DNA from: Comamonadaceae bacterium
Lineage (GTDB): Bacteria > Pseudomonadota > Gammaproteobacteria > Burkholderiales > Burkholderiaceae_C
Assembly (NCBI GenBank): GCA_947479935.1
Contig: CANKBG010000009.1
Coordinates: 1-64,000, forward strand
Direction: 5' to 3'
DNA: 64,000 nucleotides
Shown here: piece after piece, positions 1-8,818 of the stretch
Layout: every line of letters begins with the position of its first letter
Numbering within the stretch: the stretch's first letter is position 1
Notes under the pieces: model-generated
Told to the model about the DNA's origin: nothing
Database searches by the model: none
The model's input: only the letters and a program-made list of their open reading frames with translations
Made by a program: the position numbers and the translations under genes

Positions 1-342
1 ATCGTTGTAGCCTTTTTCTATCAGCCAGCGTGTCATGCTCTGACTTTGTGGCAAGCCCATTTGGTTGTTAAGCCAAGCGGAGGTGCCATTGGCGGCAATT
101 ACGTTAATTTCAGATGCAGTGCCCCCCCATGAAGCTTGCCGAAGAAAGCGACTTGCGTCTATTTGAGTTGCGCTAGCGCCACTGCTACCGCTAGGGGTGG
201 TGCTTGTTGCTGGTGCGTCTGCCGATGTGCTACCGCCACCGCAAGCTGTGAGGGCTGCTGCTCCCAGGCCCGTCAAGGTATTTTGGACCGTGTCTTGAGC
301 CACATGTTGAGGGTGATGCTCAACAATCGGTGCTTCCGCCAT
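1..342 (-). CDS. DUF1800 family protein, N-terminal part (runs off left edge)
   Basis: Reverse-strand frame open from the ATG at 342 to base 1 (114 codons), so the gene is cut by the window edge. The start has a clear AAGGGG ribosome site 7 bases upstream and an in-frame stop further up. The N-terminus has a short hydrophobic stretch ending in a lipobox-like LTAC at Cys35, then a Gly/Ser/Ala-rich linker. After that comes the family opening ASRFLRQASWGG and a segment around SAWLNNQMGLP, typical of DUF1800 proteins (exported, often paired with a DUF1501 gene downstream). The signal region lacks the usual arginines, so the export route is uncertain. Function unknown. Divergent from the DUF3297 gene across a 62-base gap. 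Confidence 0.75.
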   Translation of the reverse strand, partial: MAEAPIVEHHPQHVAQDTVQNTLTGLGAAALTACGGGSTSADAPATSTTPSGSSGASATQIDASRFLRQASWGGTASEINVIAANGTSAWLNNQMGLPQSQSMTRWLIEKGYND

Positions 343-404
343 GCAATCACCCCTTAAATGTTGGAGAATTGAAGTCTATTACTTATTTCAACCATTGCCC
401 CAAC

Positions 405-653
405 ATGAGCGACACAAATTCACGCCCAGAGCTGCCCGATCACCTGTCAATTGACAATCGCAGTCCCTTTTACATGGCCGCCATTTTTGAGCACGACATC
501 GGTATTCGTTTCAACGACAAAGACCGCAATGACGTTGAAGAATATTGCATCAGTGAGGGTTGGATCAAAGTGCCTGCAGGCAAAGCTTTGGACCGCAAGG
601 GGAACCCTTTGATGATCAAATTAAAAGGCAAAGTAGAAGCCTTTTACCGCTAA
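405..653 (+). CDS. DUF3297 family small protein
   Basis: An 82-residue protein matching the compact DUF3297 family of proteobacteria. Recognisable blocks are LPDHLSIDNRSPFY, the region EHDIGIRFN and the C-terminal run with GWIKVPAGKALDRKGNPL, ending in GKVEAFYR. The frame could open earlier at a GTG (330), but that would overlap the divergent DUF1800 start. The ATG at 405 gives the family's usual MSDT start. No signal peptide or membrane segment is present, so it is probably cytosolic. The function of the family is not known. It sits 18 bases before the next gene and probably shares its transcript. Confidence 0.8.
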   Translation: MSDTNSRPELPDHLSIDNRSPFYMAAIFEHDIGIRFNDKDRNDVEEYCISEGWIKVPAGKALDRKGNPLMIKLKGKVEAFYR

Positions 654-671
654 TTTTTAGAAAGATTCACC

Positions 672-1220
672 ATGCGTATTCCAGATTGGACGTCAGAGCA
701 ACTTGCTCAACCCAAAGAGTTGGTAGACGCCATATTGGCACGCAGGGGAGGAGAACTCCTCAACTTGGACAAAGCGCTTTTATGGAGCGAGCCAGTTGCC
801 TCCGGCTGGAACGTTTACATGCGCAATGTTAGAACGGGCATGTCTACCTCTCGCAAGTTATGTGAGCTGGGTATTTGCACAGTCGCGCTGTTAACGGGTG
901 CAGATTATGAATACCATCACCATGCGCCTGACTACTTAAAAGCAGGGGGCACGCAGATTGAACTTGATGCGTTGAAAAGAGTTGTGGCAGCCAACCCCGC
1001 CGACGGTGTCAATGATGCTGCTTTTGATGACATGGCGAAGTGGGTGGTGCAATTCGCCTCGCAAATGACGCTGCGTGTAAAGGTGGATGAGGTCTTGTTC
1101 AGACAACTTCAGTCGCGTTTAAATAACACTGAAATTGTGGAACTCACTACCGTCATTGCTGCTTACAACATGGTGGCCAGAATGTTGGTTGCTTTAGAAA
1201 TAATGCCCGAAGAAAAATAG
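672..1220 (+). CDS. Carboxymuconolactone decarboxylase (CMD/AhpD-like) family protein without the CxxC pair
   Basis: A 182-residue all-helical protein of the CMD superfamily. The core segment runs from ELGICTVALLTGADYEYHHH through the following APDYLKAGG. In AhpD-type members the position of YEYHHH carries CxxC plus His. Here only the histidine side is kept (ADYEYHHHAP), so a peroxidase or disulfide role is unlikely. Proteins of this subtype are usually annotated only as CMD family, and the substrate is unknown. It starts 18 bases after the DUF3297 gene and shares its direction. A putative sigma-70 promoter for the next gene begins just after its stop codon. Confidence 0.72.
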   Translation: MRIPDWTSEQLAQPKELVDAILARRGGELLNLDKALLWSEPVASGWNVYMRNVRTGMSTSRKLCELGICTVALLTGADYEYHHHAPDYLKAGGTQIELDALKRVVAANPADGVNDAAFDDMAKWVVQFASQMTLRVKVDEVLFRQLQSRLNNTEIVELTTVIAAYNMVARMLVALEIMPEEK

Positions 1221-1222
1221 GC

Positions 1223-1251
1223 TTGACAGATCAGATTGAATGGCTGATAAG
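1223..1251 (+). promoter_or_regulatory. Candidate sigma-70 promoter for the aminotransferase gene
   Basis: A perfect -35 box TTGACA at 1223-1228, a 17-base spacer and a GATAAG -10 box (4 of 6 consensus) at 1246-1251. It lies about 110 bases before the aminotransferase start. Nearer the gene, 1321-1335 is a perfect 15-base palindrome (TTCTAT, AAA, ATAGAA) that also contains TATAAA and could be an operator or an alternative -10. The prediction is by eye only. Confidence 0.45.
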
Positions 1252-1363
1252 TATAAACCCTAAGTAAAACCTGCGGTCATTGATCTAACTTGGTTCTTTT
1301 ACAAGACATTTTAGAAGCCCTTCTATAAAATAGAAAGTTCCTCTTTCATTCTGGAGAATGACC

Positions 1364-2527
1364 ATGCCCGCTTTACTGCCCCATATTGACCCCGATGGTT
1401 TGCTAGAGTTTTCTGTGGTTTACACGGATCGCGCGCTGAACCACATGTCAAAGCGTTTTCAAGGTGTGATGCAAGACATCTCTGGTATTTTGAAGGATGT
1501 CTACGCAGCCCATTCTGTGGCATTGGTGCCAGGCAGTGGCACATTTGGCATGGAGTCCGTTGCTCGGCAATTTGCACATGGCAAAAAAGTCATGGTCATT
1601 CGCAATGGTTGGTTCAGTTTCCGCTGGACCCAAATATTCGACATGGGCCATATTCCCGCTGAATCCATAGTGTTGAAAGCACGTCAGCAAAGTGCTGACA
1701 GCCAATCTGCATGGGTGCCTTGCCCTATTGAAGAAGTAGAGGCCCAAATAGCCTTGCACAAGCCAAGCATGGTTTTTGCCCCTCACGTAGAAACTTCCGC
1801 TGGCATGATGTTGCCGGATGGCTATTTGGCACGCTTGGGAGATGCGGTTCACAAAGTGGGCGGACTCTTGGTGCTCGATTGCATTGCATCGGGGGCCATG
1901 TGGGTGGACATGAAGGCCACCAACGTTGATCTGTTAATTAGCGCACCGCAAAAAGGTTGGAGTGGCTCGCCTTGCTGCGCCATGGTGATGCTGAGCGAAC
2001 GGGCTCGCAAAGCAATTGATGCTACGCAGAGCTCTAGCTTTGCGTGTGACCTTAAAAAATGGCTGCTGATTATGGAGGCGTACGAGTCTGGAGCCCACAT
2101 GTATCACACCACCATGCCCACCGATGCACTGGCCAAATTACGTGAAGTGATGCAAGAGACACAAGCGTATGGTTTTGAAAAAGTCAAAGCTGAGCAACAA
2201 GATTTGGGTCATCAAGTTCGTGTTCTGCTTGAATCTCGTGGCTTTAAGAGTGTGGCTGCATCAGACTTTCAAGCACCAGGCGTGGTGGTGAGCTACACGC
2301 AAGATGCAGACATTCACAATAGCAAAAAGTTTTTGGCCCTTGGCCTTCAAACAGCCGCAGGGGTGCCATTGCAATGCGACGAGCCTAAAGACTTTATGAC
2401 CTTCCGCATTGGTTTGTTTGGGCTTGAAAAACTGCACAACCCGCAACGTAGCGTGCAGCAGTTAACCAAGGCCTTGGACGAAATGGGCTACGCGCCTGTG
2501 AAAGCGGCAGAGCCCGCTTTGGCTTAA
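1364..2527 (+). CDS. Class V aminotransferase (alanine-glyoxylate / serine-pyruvate type)
   Basis: A PLP enzyme of the class V aminotransferase family, about 387 residues and full length. Numbered from the upstream in-frame ATG at 1358, visible marks are VPGSGTFGMESVAR (phosphate-loop region, about 57-70), LVLDCIASGA with the Asp that contacts the PLP ring (174), and SAPQKGWSGSP with the Schiff-base lysine at 199. The chosen start is the second ATG (1364): GGAG at 1353-1356 is 7 bases away, while the ATG at 1358 would leave only one base. Members transfer the amino group of alanine, serine or similar donors to glyoxylate or pyruvate. The exact substrate cannot be read from sequence. It stands alone, with an MFS gene 106 bases downstream. 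Confidence 0.82.
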   Translation: MPALLPHIDPDGLLEFSVVYTDRALNHMSKRFQGVMQDISGILKDVYAAHSVALVPGSGTFGMESVARQFAHGKKVMVIRNGWFSFRWTQIFDMGHIPAESIVLKARQQSADSQSAWVPCPIEEVEAQIALHKPSMVFAPHVETSAGMMLPDGYLARLGDAVHKVGGLLVLDCIASGAMWVDMKATNVDLLISAPQKGWSGSPCCAMVMLSERARKAIDATQSSSFACDLKKWLLIMEAYESGAHMYHTTMPTDALAKLREVMQETQAYGFEKVKAEQQDLGHQVRVLLESRGFKSVAASDFQAPGVVVSYTQDADIHNSKKFLALGLQTAAGVPLQCDEPKDFMTFRIGLFGLEKLHNPQRSVQQLTKALDEMGYAPVKAAEPALA

Positions 2528-2633
2528 AACGTCAGTACTTTGCTTTGGGGTAAGCGCGACTTGCTGCCAGCCGGCAGAAGCATGCTCGCATCTAAGCGTG
2601 TGCTGGCTGCGTTCTTGCCTAAAATGAAACTCA

Positions 2634-3893
2634 ATGACCAATTCTTCCCACTCGCCTACTTTAAATTGGCGAGATCCATTTCGAGTTAAGAGCTTTAGGT
2701 TTCAATGGCCCGCTGATTTGGCCGCCTCGTGGGCCTTTGAAATGGAAACCATCGTTTTGGGGTGGTACATCTTGGCGGAGTCTGGCTCAGTATTGATGTT
2801 GGTGGCTTATGGCTCTTTGCAATATTTGGGTTCATTGGTTGCTCCTGTTTTTGGTGTTGTTTGTGATCGCATAGGCTACCGAAGAATGCTCTGGGCTACC
2901 CGAGCCGTTTATGCCTTCATGGCATTGGTTTTGATGACACTCTCGTATTTGCAAGCCCTCACGCCCGAGAGAGTGCTTTGGCTGGCGGCCATTGTCGGTT
3001 GCATCAGGCCATCCGATCAAATAATGCGCAACGCACTGATTGCGCGCACCTTGCCTGCCGAACAATTGATGGGCGCATTGGGTATTTCTAGGATGACCTC
3101 TGATTCGGCGCGCATTGCAGGCGCATTGGCTGGGGCTGGCTTGGTAGCTCTATTAGGAATGACATCGGCGTATGTGGTGATCACGGCTATGTATGCCATC
3201 AGTTTTGTCTTGTCGCGTGGCGTACATGATGTTGCGGCCTTGTTGCAGAACCCTATCGATCAGACGAGTCCGTTGAAAGACTTAAGGCTCGCGTTTGTGT
3301 ATGTGTGGCAAAAGCCCGTGTTGATGGGAGCTATGGCCTTGGCATTTTTGGTCAACCTTTTGGCTTTTCCATTTTCACTGGGCTTGTTGCCCTATGTTGC
3401 CAAAAATATTTACTTAACCAATCAAACGGGTCTGGGTTTCTTGGGCGCCAGTTTTGCGTTGGGGGGCCTCTTGGCCTCTATGACGCTCAGTACCCACCGG
3501 TTTAAATTAAGGGCAGCGCAAACCATGCTCCTTTCAGCTTGTGCTTGGTTCATACTTGATTTTGCTTTTGCATTTAGTACTCATCTTTACACGGGGATGC
3601 TCATTTTGCTGTTTGCAGGCTTTGTGCAAAGCTTGTGCATGACACCTTTGGCGGCTGTGATGTTGAGAGCCACAACGCCGGCGTACCATGGACGTGTGAT
3701 GGGGATGCGCATGTTGGCCATCTGGGGTTTGCCGATTGGCTTATTGATCAGTGGTCCATTGGTTGAGGGTATTGGCTATGGTGCGACTGCCGCCATTTAT
3801 TCTGCGCTAGGCCTCATCCTCACGCTGGCCATGACACTGTACTGGCGAGGTGCCCTTTGGGATCGAGAGTCCATTGCAAATGAAACACTGTGA
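2634..3893 (+). CDS. MFS transporter (MFS_3 / enterobactin-exporter-like)
   Basis: A 419-residue polytopic membrane protein with about 12 hydrophobic segments. It has the MFS loop motif between helices 2 and 3 (GVVCDRIGYRRMLWATRAVY). The overall pattern, with GALGISRMTSDSARIAGALAG near helix 5 and GRVMGMRMLAIWG in the second half, fits the MFS_3/EntS-like group of drug or siderophore exporters. The substrate is unknown. No strong ribosome site precedes the ATG. It follows the aminotransferase by 106 bases and ends 27 bases before the convergent alkB, with no obvious terminator between them. Confidence 0.75.
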   Translation: MTNSSHSPTLNWRDPFRVKSFRFQWPADLAASWAFEMETIVLGWYILAESGSVLMLVAYGSLQYLGSLVAPVFGVVCDRIGYRRMLWATRAVYAFMALVLMTLSYLQALTPERVLWLAAIVGCIRPSDQIMRNALIARTLPAEQLMGALGISRMTSDSARIAGALAGAGLVALLGMTSAYVVITAMYAISFVLSRGVHDVAALLQNPIDQTSPLKDLRLAFVYVWQKPVLMGAMALAFLVNLLAFPFSLGLLPYVAKNIYLTNQTGLGFLGASFALGGLLASMTLSTHRFKLRAAQTMLLSACAWFILDFAFAFSTHLYTGMLILLFAGFVQSLCMTPLAAVMLRATTPAYHGRVMGMRMLAIWGLPIGLLISGPLVEGIGYGATAAIYSALGLILTLAMTLYWRGALWDRESIANETL

Positions 3894-3920
3894 ACGACGT
3901 ACGGCCTGATAGAGCGGTAA

Positions 3921-5096
3921 TTACTGAAGCGCAAATTTGTGCATTAAACGCTGTTTGGCGCTGGGCAAAAAGTTGATGCGATTGACATCTGTATTAAGCG
4001 TTTTAATCAGCAATGGGTCCATCACTTTGAACCATAAGGGTGGAATGTAAGCCAAGAAGAACATTCCAAAATAGCCAGACGGTAATCTGGGCAGTTCGGG
4101 GTAGTCTCTGAGTGATTGATAGCTTCGACCTGGGTGGGTATGGTGGTCGGAATGTCTTTGCAATTGGAATAAAACCAAGTTTGAAACCAGGTGGTTGCTG
4201 TTCCACGAATGATGAGGCTTGCAGGTCTCGTATTGTCCCTCTGAGGTTTTTAGCCTCTGAATTCCATAATGTTCTACATAGTTGGCAGAGGTCAATTGAA
4301 ATGCACCCCAAATAGCGACAGGAATGAGGACTGCCACCATCTTGAGCCCATACAGGCTGATCAAGGTGCCGTAGATGCAAGCGGTGACAAGCAGCGCTTG
4401 AAGAATTTCGTTATCACTGTGCCAAGCTGATTGATTTTGCCGCTGCAATCTGTCGGCTTCTAAACGCCATGCGCGTGACACAGCGCCCGGAATTTCTCTG
4501 AGCATAAATTGGTAGATGTTTTCACCCATCTTAGAAGATGCAGGATCTTCGGGTGTACTGACATGCCTGTGATGGCCTCGGTTGTGCTCTATGGAGAAGT
4601 GACCATAAGCGCCTAAGGCCGTATTGAAAAGTGCAATTTTTCTGGGAATTTTCCCTAGCTTGTGCCCAAGCTCATGACTGACATTGAGTCCAAATCCAAG
4701 TACTGAGCCAGTGGCAATGACCGTTGCCAGCCACTCCAACCAAGACAATGAGTAAGTACAAAGAAAAATGCAATTAAATATCACTGCAATCCACAAAATG
4801 GGAACAGTGGCGTAAGTGATCCATCGATAGTAGGGGTCTGCTTCGAGGTCTTCAACCATCGATTCAGGCGGATTGCTGGAGTCTTCGCCAATGAAAAAAT
4901 CTAAAAATGGCACGAAAACATAAAAGAATGCGAGAGGGAAAAATAAAATCCATGTCCCGATTTGAAAGGCGCTAACGGCCACAGTACCGACCAATGAAAG
5001 AGAGGGGCCGACCACTGAAAACAACCATGCATAGCGCTTCTTGTCCACGTAAAGCGGTGCGTTGGGCTCGAGGTGTGGCAGAGCAGAATTCAGCAT
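3921..5096 (-). CDS. alkB: Alkane 1-monooxygenase (integral membrane di-iron hydroxylase)
   Basis: Hydroxylates the terminal carbon of medium-chain n-alkanes to 1-alkanols in the inner membrane, using electrons from rubredoxin. All family histidine boxes are present: HELGH (141-145), HNRGHH (171-176), the AlkB-specific NYVEHYG (272-278) and LQRHSDHH (312-319). The 391-residue length is normal for AlkB, with hydrophobic helices before the first box. No rubredoxin or rubredoxin reductase gene is in view, so electron partners must be encoded elsewhere. It is divergent from the alkylsulfatase/alcohol dehydrogenase pair across a 117-base region with two short palindromes. The GMC dehydrogenase next door could oxidise its product. 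A ribosome site is not obvious. Confidence 0.9.
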   Translation of the reverse strand: MLNSALPHLEPNAPLYVDKKRYAWLFSVVGPSLSLVGTVAVSAFQIGTWILFFPLAFFYVFVPFLDFFIGEDSSNPPESMVEDLEADPYYRWITYATVPILWIAVIFNCIFLCTYSLSWLEWLATVIATGSVLGFGLNVSHELGHKLGKIPRKIALFNTALGAYGHFSIEHNRGHHRHVSTPEDPASSKMGENIYQFMLREIPGAVSRAWRLEADRLQRQNQSAWHSDNEILQALLVTACIYGTLISLYGLKMVAVLIPVAIWGAFQLTSANYVEHYGIQRLKTSEGQYETCKPHHSWNSNHLVSNLVLFQLQRHSDHHTHPGRSYQSLRDYPELPRLPSGYFGMFFLAYIPPLWFKVMDPLLIKTLNTDVNRINFLPSAKQRLMHKFALQ

Positions 5097-5121
5097 GATG
5101 ATAGTGGCGTCAAATTAATTC

Positions 5122-5162
5122 GAAGTATGACTTCTGAAATGAGGATGAACAGGGTATTACCC
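5122..5162. promoter_or_regulatory. Two short perfect palindromes in the alkB / alkylsulfatase divergent promoter
   Basis: Within the 117-base gap between the divergent starts, GAAGT-ATG-ACTTC (5122-5134) and GGGTA-T-TACCC (5152-5162) are both perfect dyads. They sit either side of the middle of the gap, which is where an operator controlling both directions would lie. A TATAAA at 5187-5192 could be the -10 for the sulfatase; its -35 position is poor, which would suit an activated promoter. Regulatory function is inferred. Confidence 0.35.
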
Positions 5163-5213
5163 CTAGGTTAAAGCCCTTGCTTAGACTATAAATCGATTCT
5201 AAGGAGATTTGCA

Positions 5214-7205
5214 ATGTTTGGCTTGAGAAGTAGTCGTCAGAGCAGCTGCAAAAGCTGCGGGTGGAGGGGTCGTTTTTTTCGTCACCTTTTGTTGGTCCTG
5301 CTGTGCACTTGGCTGGTGGCTTGCCAGAAGTCTGAATCACCTCAAATTGACAGCGCCACTCAAGTCAATTCCAAACAATCTGTCAATGATGAATGGCTAC
5401 AGCAAAGCGATGCTAGAAAAGGCTTTGTGGCGGCACCGACAGGCCAGGTTAAAGATTCTCAAGGAAATGTGATTTGGGACTTTGAGGCCTTCAACTTTAT
5501 CAAGGGTGAAGCGCCTATTTCAGTCAACCCAAGTCTGTGGCGTCAAGCAACGTTGAACAATCAAATCGGTTTGTTCAAAGTGAAGGAGGGCATTTGGCAG
5601 TTGCGAGGATTTGATCTGGCAAACATGACCCTGATTCAGGGCAAAACAGGTTGGATTGTGGTCGATGCGCTGACCGCGCAGGAAACATCAGAGGCTGCAC
5701 TGGCTTTTGCAAAGAAGTACTTGGGAGACCATGCTGTAACGGGTCTCATTTTTACCCACAGCCATGCGGATCATTTTGGCGGTGCTTTGGGTGTGTTAAG
5801 TGCACAAGATGCCAAAGCACGCAAAGTGCCCATTGTGGCACCTTCTGGTTTTATGGAAGAGGCCACCAGCGAGAACATATTGTTGGGCCCCGCTATGGGT
5901 CGACGCGCCATGTACATGTATGGCAACCGGTTGCCTAAAAATGAAAAAGGTCTCGTAGACAACGGATTAGGCAAGGCTGTGGCCTTTGGTAAGTTGGGCA
6001 TTTTGACGCCCAACACCATCGTTGCCGCTGAAAAGCAAGAACTTCTGATTGATGGCGTCCGATTCATATTTCACAACGTGCCTGGCAGTGAAGCCCCTTC
6101 TGAGTTCACTTTTTTCTTGCCCGATTTCAAGGCCTTCTGCGGCGCTGAAATCATGGGACATACTTTGCATAATCTTTATACCTTGCGTGGCGCAAAAGTT
6201 CGGGACGCCACCAAATGGGCAGCTTATTTAAATCAGTCTTTGACGCATGTGCAAAACTCTGAAGTTGTGTTCAATCAGCACCATTGGCCCGTATGGGGTG
6301 CGGCCAACATTCAAGACTTTATTCTCAAGCAGCGTGATACTTATCAGTTCATTCACGATCAGACGGTACGTCAGATTAACGCAGGTTTGAATGCATCAGA
6401 AATTTCTGAAAATTTAAAACTGCCGAAGTCACTGGACGAACATTTAAGTGTTCGAGGCTATTACGGCACCGTGAGGCACAACGTGAAGGCGGTGTATCAA
6501 AACTACATGGGCTGGTTTGATGCGCACCCCTCTAACTTGGACCCTTTGCCTGCCTTGTTGGCATCTGAAAAGTATGTGACGCTCATGGGTGGTGAGGAGA
6601 AAGTGATGATTGCGGCAGAGAACGCCATCAAGAAAGGCGAATTCAGATGGGCCGCTGAACTTCTAAAGCATGTGGTGTATGTGGCGCCTAAAAATGGCAA
6701 GGCTAAAGAGTTATTGGCACAAACTTTTGAAAAACTGGGTTTTGCATCTGAATCTTCTGCATGGCGCAATTTTTATTTAACTGGCGCCTTGGAACTGCGC
6801 GAGGGGCCACCAGAAAAAGGCATGTCGCGCGAGGGTTTGCTTGAGATGCTGAATCAAACGCCTATTGAGCGATTTTTGGAAGCCATGGCGGCATCTCTAA
6901 ATGCATCTAAAGCAGAAGGCAAAACAATCAAAATCAATTTGGTATTTTCCGACACTCAGAAAAGTTTTGTTTTATCGTTGGAAAATTCTGTCCTGCACCA
7001 TGCCCTTAAAGCACCCGATAAAGATGCCAACGCCACGCTCACCTTGACGCAGCCATTTTTTCTCAAAATGGTTTTAGGTCAAGCGGGTGGAAAAGACTTG
7101 TTGCTTTCTGATCAAACCAAGATTGAGGGTAGCAAAATAGACTTGGCTTTGTTTTTCAATATGATTGATAAAGCACCCGGAAACTTCTCAATTGTCACAA
7201 GGTAA
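5214..7205 (+). CDS. Alkyl sulfatase, SdsA/BDS1-like metallo-beta-lactamase-fold enzyme, predicted lipoprotein
   Basis: Hydrolyses alkyl sulfate esters (SDS-like) to alcohol plus sulfate. The zinc motif THSHADHFGG lies at 181-190 (His182, His184, Asp186, His187). Further metal-ligand regions are around GAEIMGHTLHN and NQHHWPVWG. The middle contains the helical dimerisation region, and the last 120 residues resemble the SCP2-like C-terminal domain of SdsA. The length (663) fits the family. The N-terminus is odd: a CxxC (12-15), a basic stretch, a hydrophobic run and a lipobox LVAC with Cys37, suggesting a membrane-anchored lipoprotein rather than a free periplasmic enzyme. The start has AAGGAG about 10 bases upstream. 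The GMC dehydrogenase begins 5 bases after the stop and would take the released alcohol. Confidence 0.85.
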   Translation: MFGLRSSRQSSCKSCGWRGRFFRHLLLVLLCTWLVACQKSESPQIDSATQVNSKQSVNDEWLQQSDARKGFVAAPTGQVKDSQGNVIWDFEAFNFIKGEAPISVNPSLWRQATLNNQIGLFKVKEGIWQLRGFDLANMTLIQGKTGWIVVDALTAQETSEAALAFAKKYLGDHAVTGLIFTHSHADHFGGALGVLSAQDAKARKVPIVAPSGFMEEATSENILLGPAMGRRAMYMYGNRLPKNEKGLVDNGLGKAVAFGKLGILTPNTIVAAEKQELLIDGVRFIFHNVPGSEAPSEFTFFLPDFKAFCGAEIMGHTLHNLYTLRGAKVRDATKWAAYLNQSLTHVQNSEVVFNQHHWPVWGAANIQDFILKQRDTYQFIHDQTVRQINAGLNASEISENLKLPKSLDEHLSVRGYYGTVRHNVKAVYQNYMGWFDAHPSNLDPLPALLASEKYVTLMGGEEKVMIAAENAIKKGEFRWAAELLKHVVYVAPKNGKAKELLAQTFEKLGFASESSAWRNFYLTGALELREGPPEKGMSREGLLEMLNQTPIERFLEAMAASLNASKAEGKTIKINLVFSDTQKSFVLSLENSVLHHALKAPDKDANATLTLTQPFFLKMVLGQAGGKDLLLSDQTKIEGSKIDLALFFNMIDKAPGNFSIVTR

Positions 7206-7210
7206 TTTTT

Positions 7211-8818
7211 ATGTCGCAGCAAGAATTTGACTATGTGGTGGTGGGGGGTGGCTCAGCAGGTTGCTGTGTTGCGGGCCGCTTAAGTGAGGACCCCACTTCT
7301 CTGGTTTGTTTATTGGAGGCAGGCGGCTCTGACAATTCTGTTTTTGTAAGAGCGCCTTTAGGATTTGCCGCCACCTCGTCTTTGAATATCAACAGCTGGG
7401 GTTACAACACGGTGCCTCAAGCTGGTTTCAATGGTCGCAAAGGCTTTCAGCCCAGAGGCAAAGTGATGGGAGGCAGCTCCTCCATCAACGCCATGGTCTA
7501 CACCCGGGGCAATGCCAACGATTACAACAATTGGTCTGCCTTGGGCAATGCTGGTTGGTCTTACCAAGACATTCTGCCTTACTTTAAAAAATCTGAAAAC
7601 AATGAATGTTTTGGAGAGACGCATTATCGCGGTGTAGGTGGGCCATTGAATGTGAGCTTCTTAACAAGTCCAAGCCCGCTCAATCAAGCTTTTATTCAAG
7701 CTTGCAATGAACAAGGCATTCCTACCAATCCTGATTACAACGGTGAAAAACAACATGGCGTGTCGCCGGGGCAAGTCACTCAAAAGGGTGGCGAACGATG
7801 GAATGCGGCGCGTGCCTATGTAGATCCGCATCGTCATCAAACCAATTTACAAGTCATTTCCCATGCGCATGCCACGCAAATTTTGTTTGAAGGTAAACGC
7901 GCAATCGGTGTGAGGTACATGATCAACGGTGTACAGCATGAAGTTAAAGCACGCAAAGAGGTGATTATTTCTGGCGGTGCATTTGGCTCACCACAACTTC
8001 TGATGTTGTCTGGCGTTGGTCCTGCATTGCACTTGAATGATCTTGGCATTCCCTTGGTTCACGAATTGCCAGGTGTGGGCCAAAATTTGCAAGATCATCT
8101 CACCACGGTGCTCATTTATAAAACCCAAAAAATCAATGACGCCATGGGCTTCTCTTTAAAGGGGGCATGGAACTTGGGCAAGGCGATGTTGGAGTGGCGT
8201 TCAAAGAGAACAGGTTGGATCACGTCCAATGTTTCCGAAACGCAAGCCTTCGTATCGACCGAAGGCAATCCCGACCATCCCAATATTCAATTGGCCCTTT
8301 GCACGGGTATCGTGGATGATCATGCTCGGAAAATACACATGGGGCACGGCTATACATTGCATGTCACACTGATGCGGCCAAAGAGCCGGGGCAGCCTCAC
8401 CTTGGCCAGTCAAAATCCAATGGACAAACCCCTCATTGATCCTGCTTTTTTCAACCATCCTGATGACATCAACACCTTGGTTGAAGGAACTCAAATTGGG
8501 TTAAAAGTCATGGGCTCACAGGCTTTGTCCAGTTACAGAGGCAACATGATTTACCCCGTGGATGCTCAAAATGTTGAGCAAATTAAGTCATTCTTGCGTG
8601 ATCATTCAGACACCGAGTACCATCCAATTGGCACTTGCAAGATGGGTCCAGTGCACGACCCAATGGCGGTGGTGGACTCTGAACTTCGAGTCCATGGTCT
8701 GCAAAACTTGCGTGTCATTGACGCCTCTGTGATGCCTCAGTTGATCTCTGGCAACACCAATGCCCCCACCATCATGATTGCAGAAAAGGGCGCAGATTTT
8801 ATTCGCGGTTTGGCTTAG
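7211..8818 (+). CDS. GMC-family FAD-dependent alcohol dehydrogenase (AlkJ / choline-dehydrogenase-like)
   Basis: A 535-residue glucose-methanol-choline oxidoreductase. The FAD site is YVVVGGGSAGCCVAGRLSE near the N-terminus. GMC signature 1 is around GKVMGGSSSINAMVYTRGN and signature 2 is GGAFGSPQLLMLSGVG. The catalytic His is in EYHPIGTCKMG and the second catalytic position is Asn in SGNTNAPTIMIAEKG. Members such as AlkJ oxidise aliphatic alcohols to aldehydes and pass electrons to the respiratory chain. Its position directly behind the alkylsulfatase and beside alkB points to fatty alcohols as substrate; this is inference from context. It overlaps the convergent MFS gene by 20 bases at the 3' ends. 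Confidence 0.85.
   Translation: MSQQEFDYVVVGGGSAGCCVAGRLSEDPTSLVCLLEAGGSDNSVFVRAPLGFAATSSLNINSWGYNTVPQAGFNGRKGFQPRGKVMGGSSSINAMVYTRGNANDYNNWSALGNAGWSYQDILPYFKKSENNECFGETHYRGVGGPLNVSFLTSPSPLNQAFIQACNEQGIPTNPDYNGEKQHGVSPGQVTQKGGERWNAARAYVDPHRHQTNLQVISHAHATQILFEGKRAIGVRYMINGVQHEVKARKEVIISGGAFGSPQLLMLSGVGPALHLNDLGIPLVHELPGVGQNLQDHLTTVLIYKTQKINDAMGFSLKGAWNLGKAMLEWRSKRTGWITSNVSETQAFVSTEGNPDHPNIQLALCTGIVDDHARKIHMGHGYTLHVTLMRPKSRGSLTLASQNPMDKPLIDPAFFNHPDDINTLVEGTQIGLKVMGSQALSSYRGNMIYPVDAQNVEQIKSFLRDHSDTEYHPIGTCKMGPVHDPMAVVDSELRVHGLQNLRVIDASVMPQLISGNTNAPTIMIAEKGADFIRGLA

Noticed and set aside
136-357. Cys-rich 73-residue ORF on the + strand
   Set aside because: It is the antisense shadow of the DUF1800 N-terminus, whose Gly/Ser/Ala linker codons create the cysteines. 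The reverse frame has a good ribosome site and family motifs.
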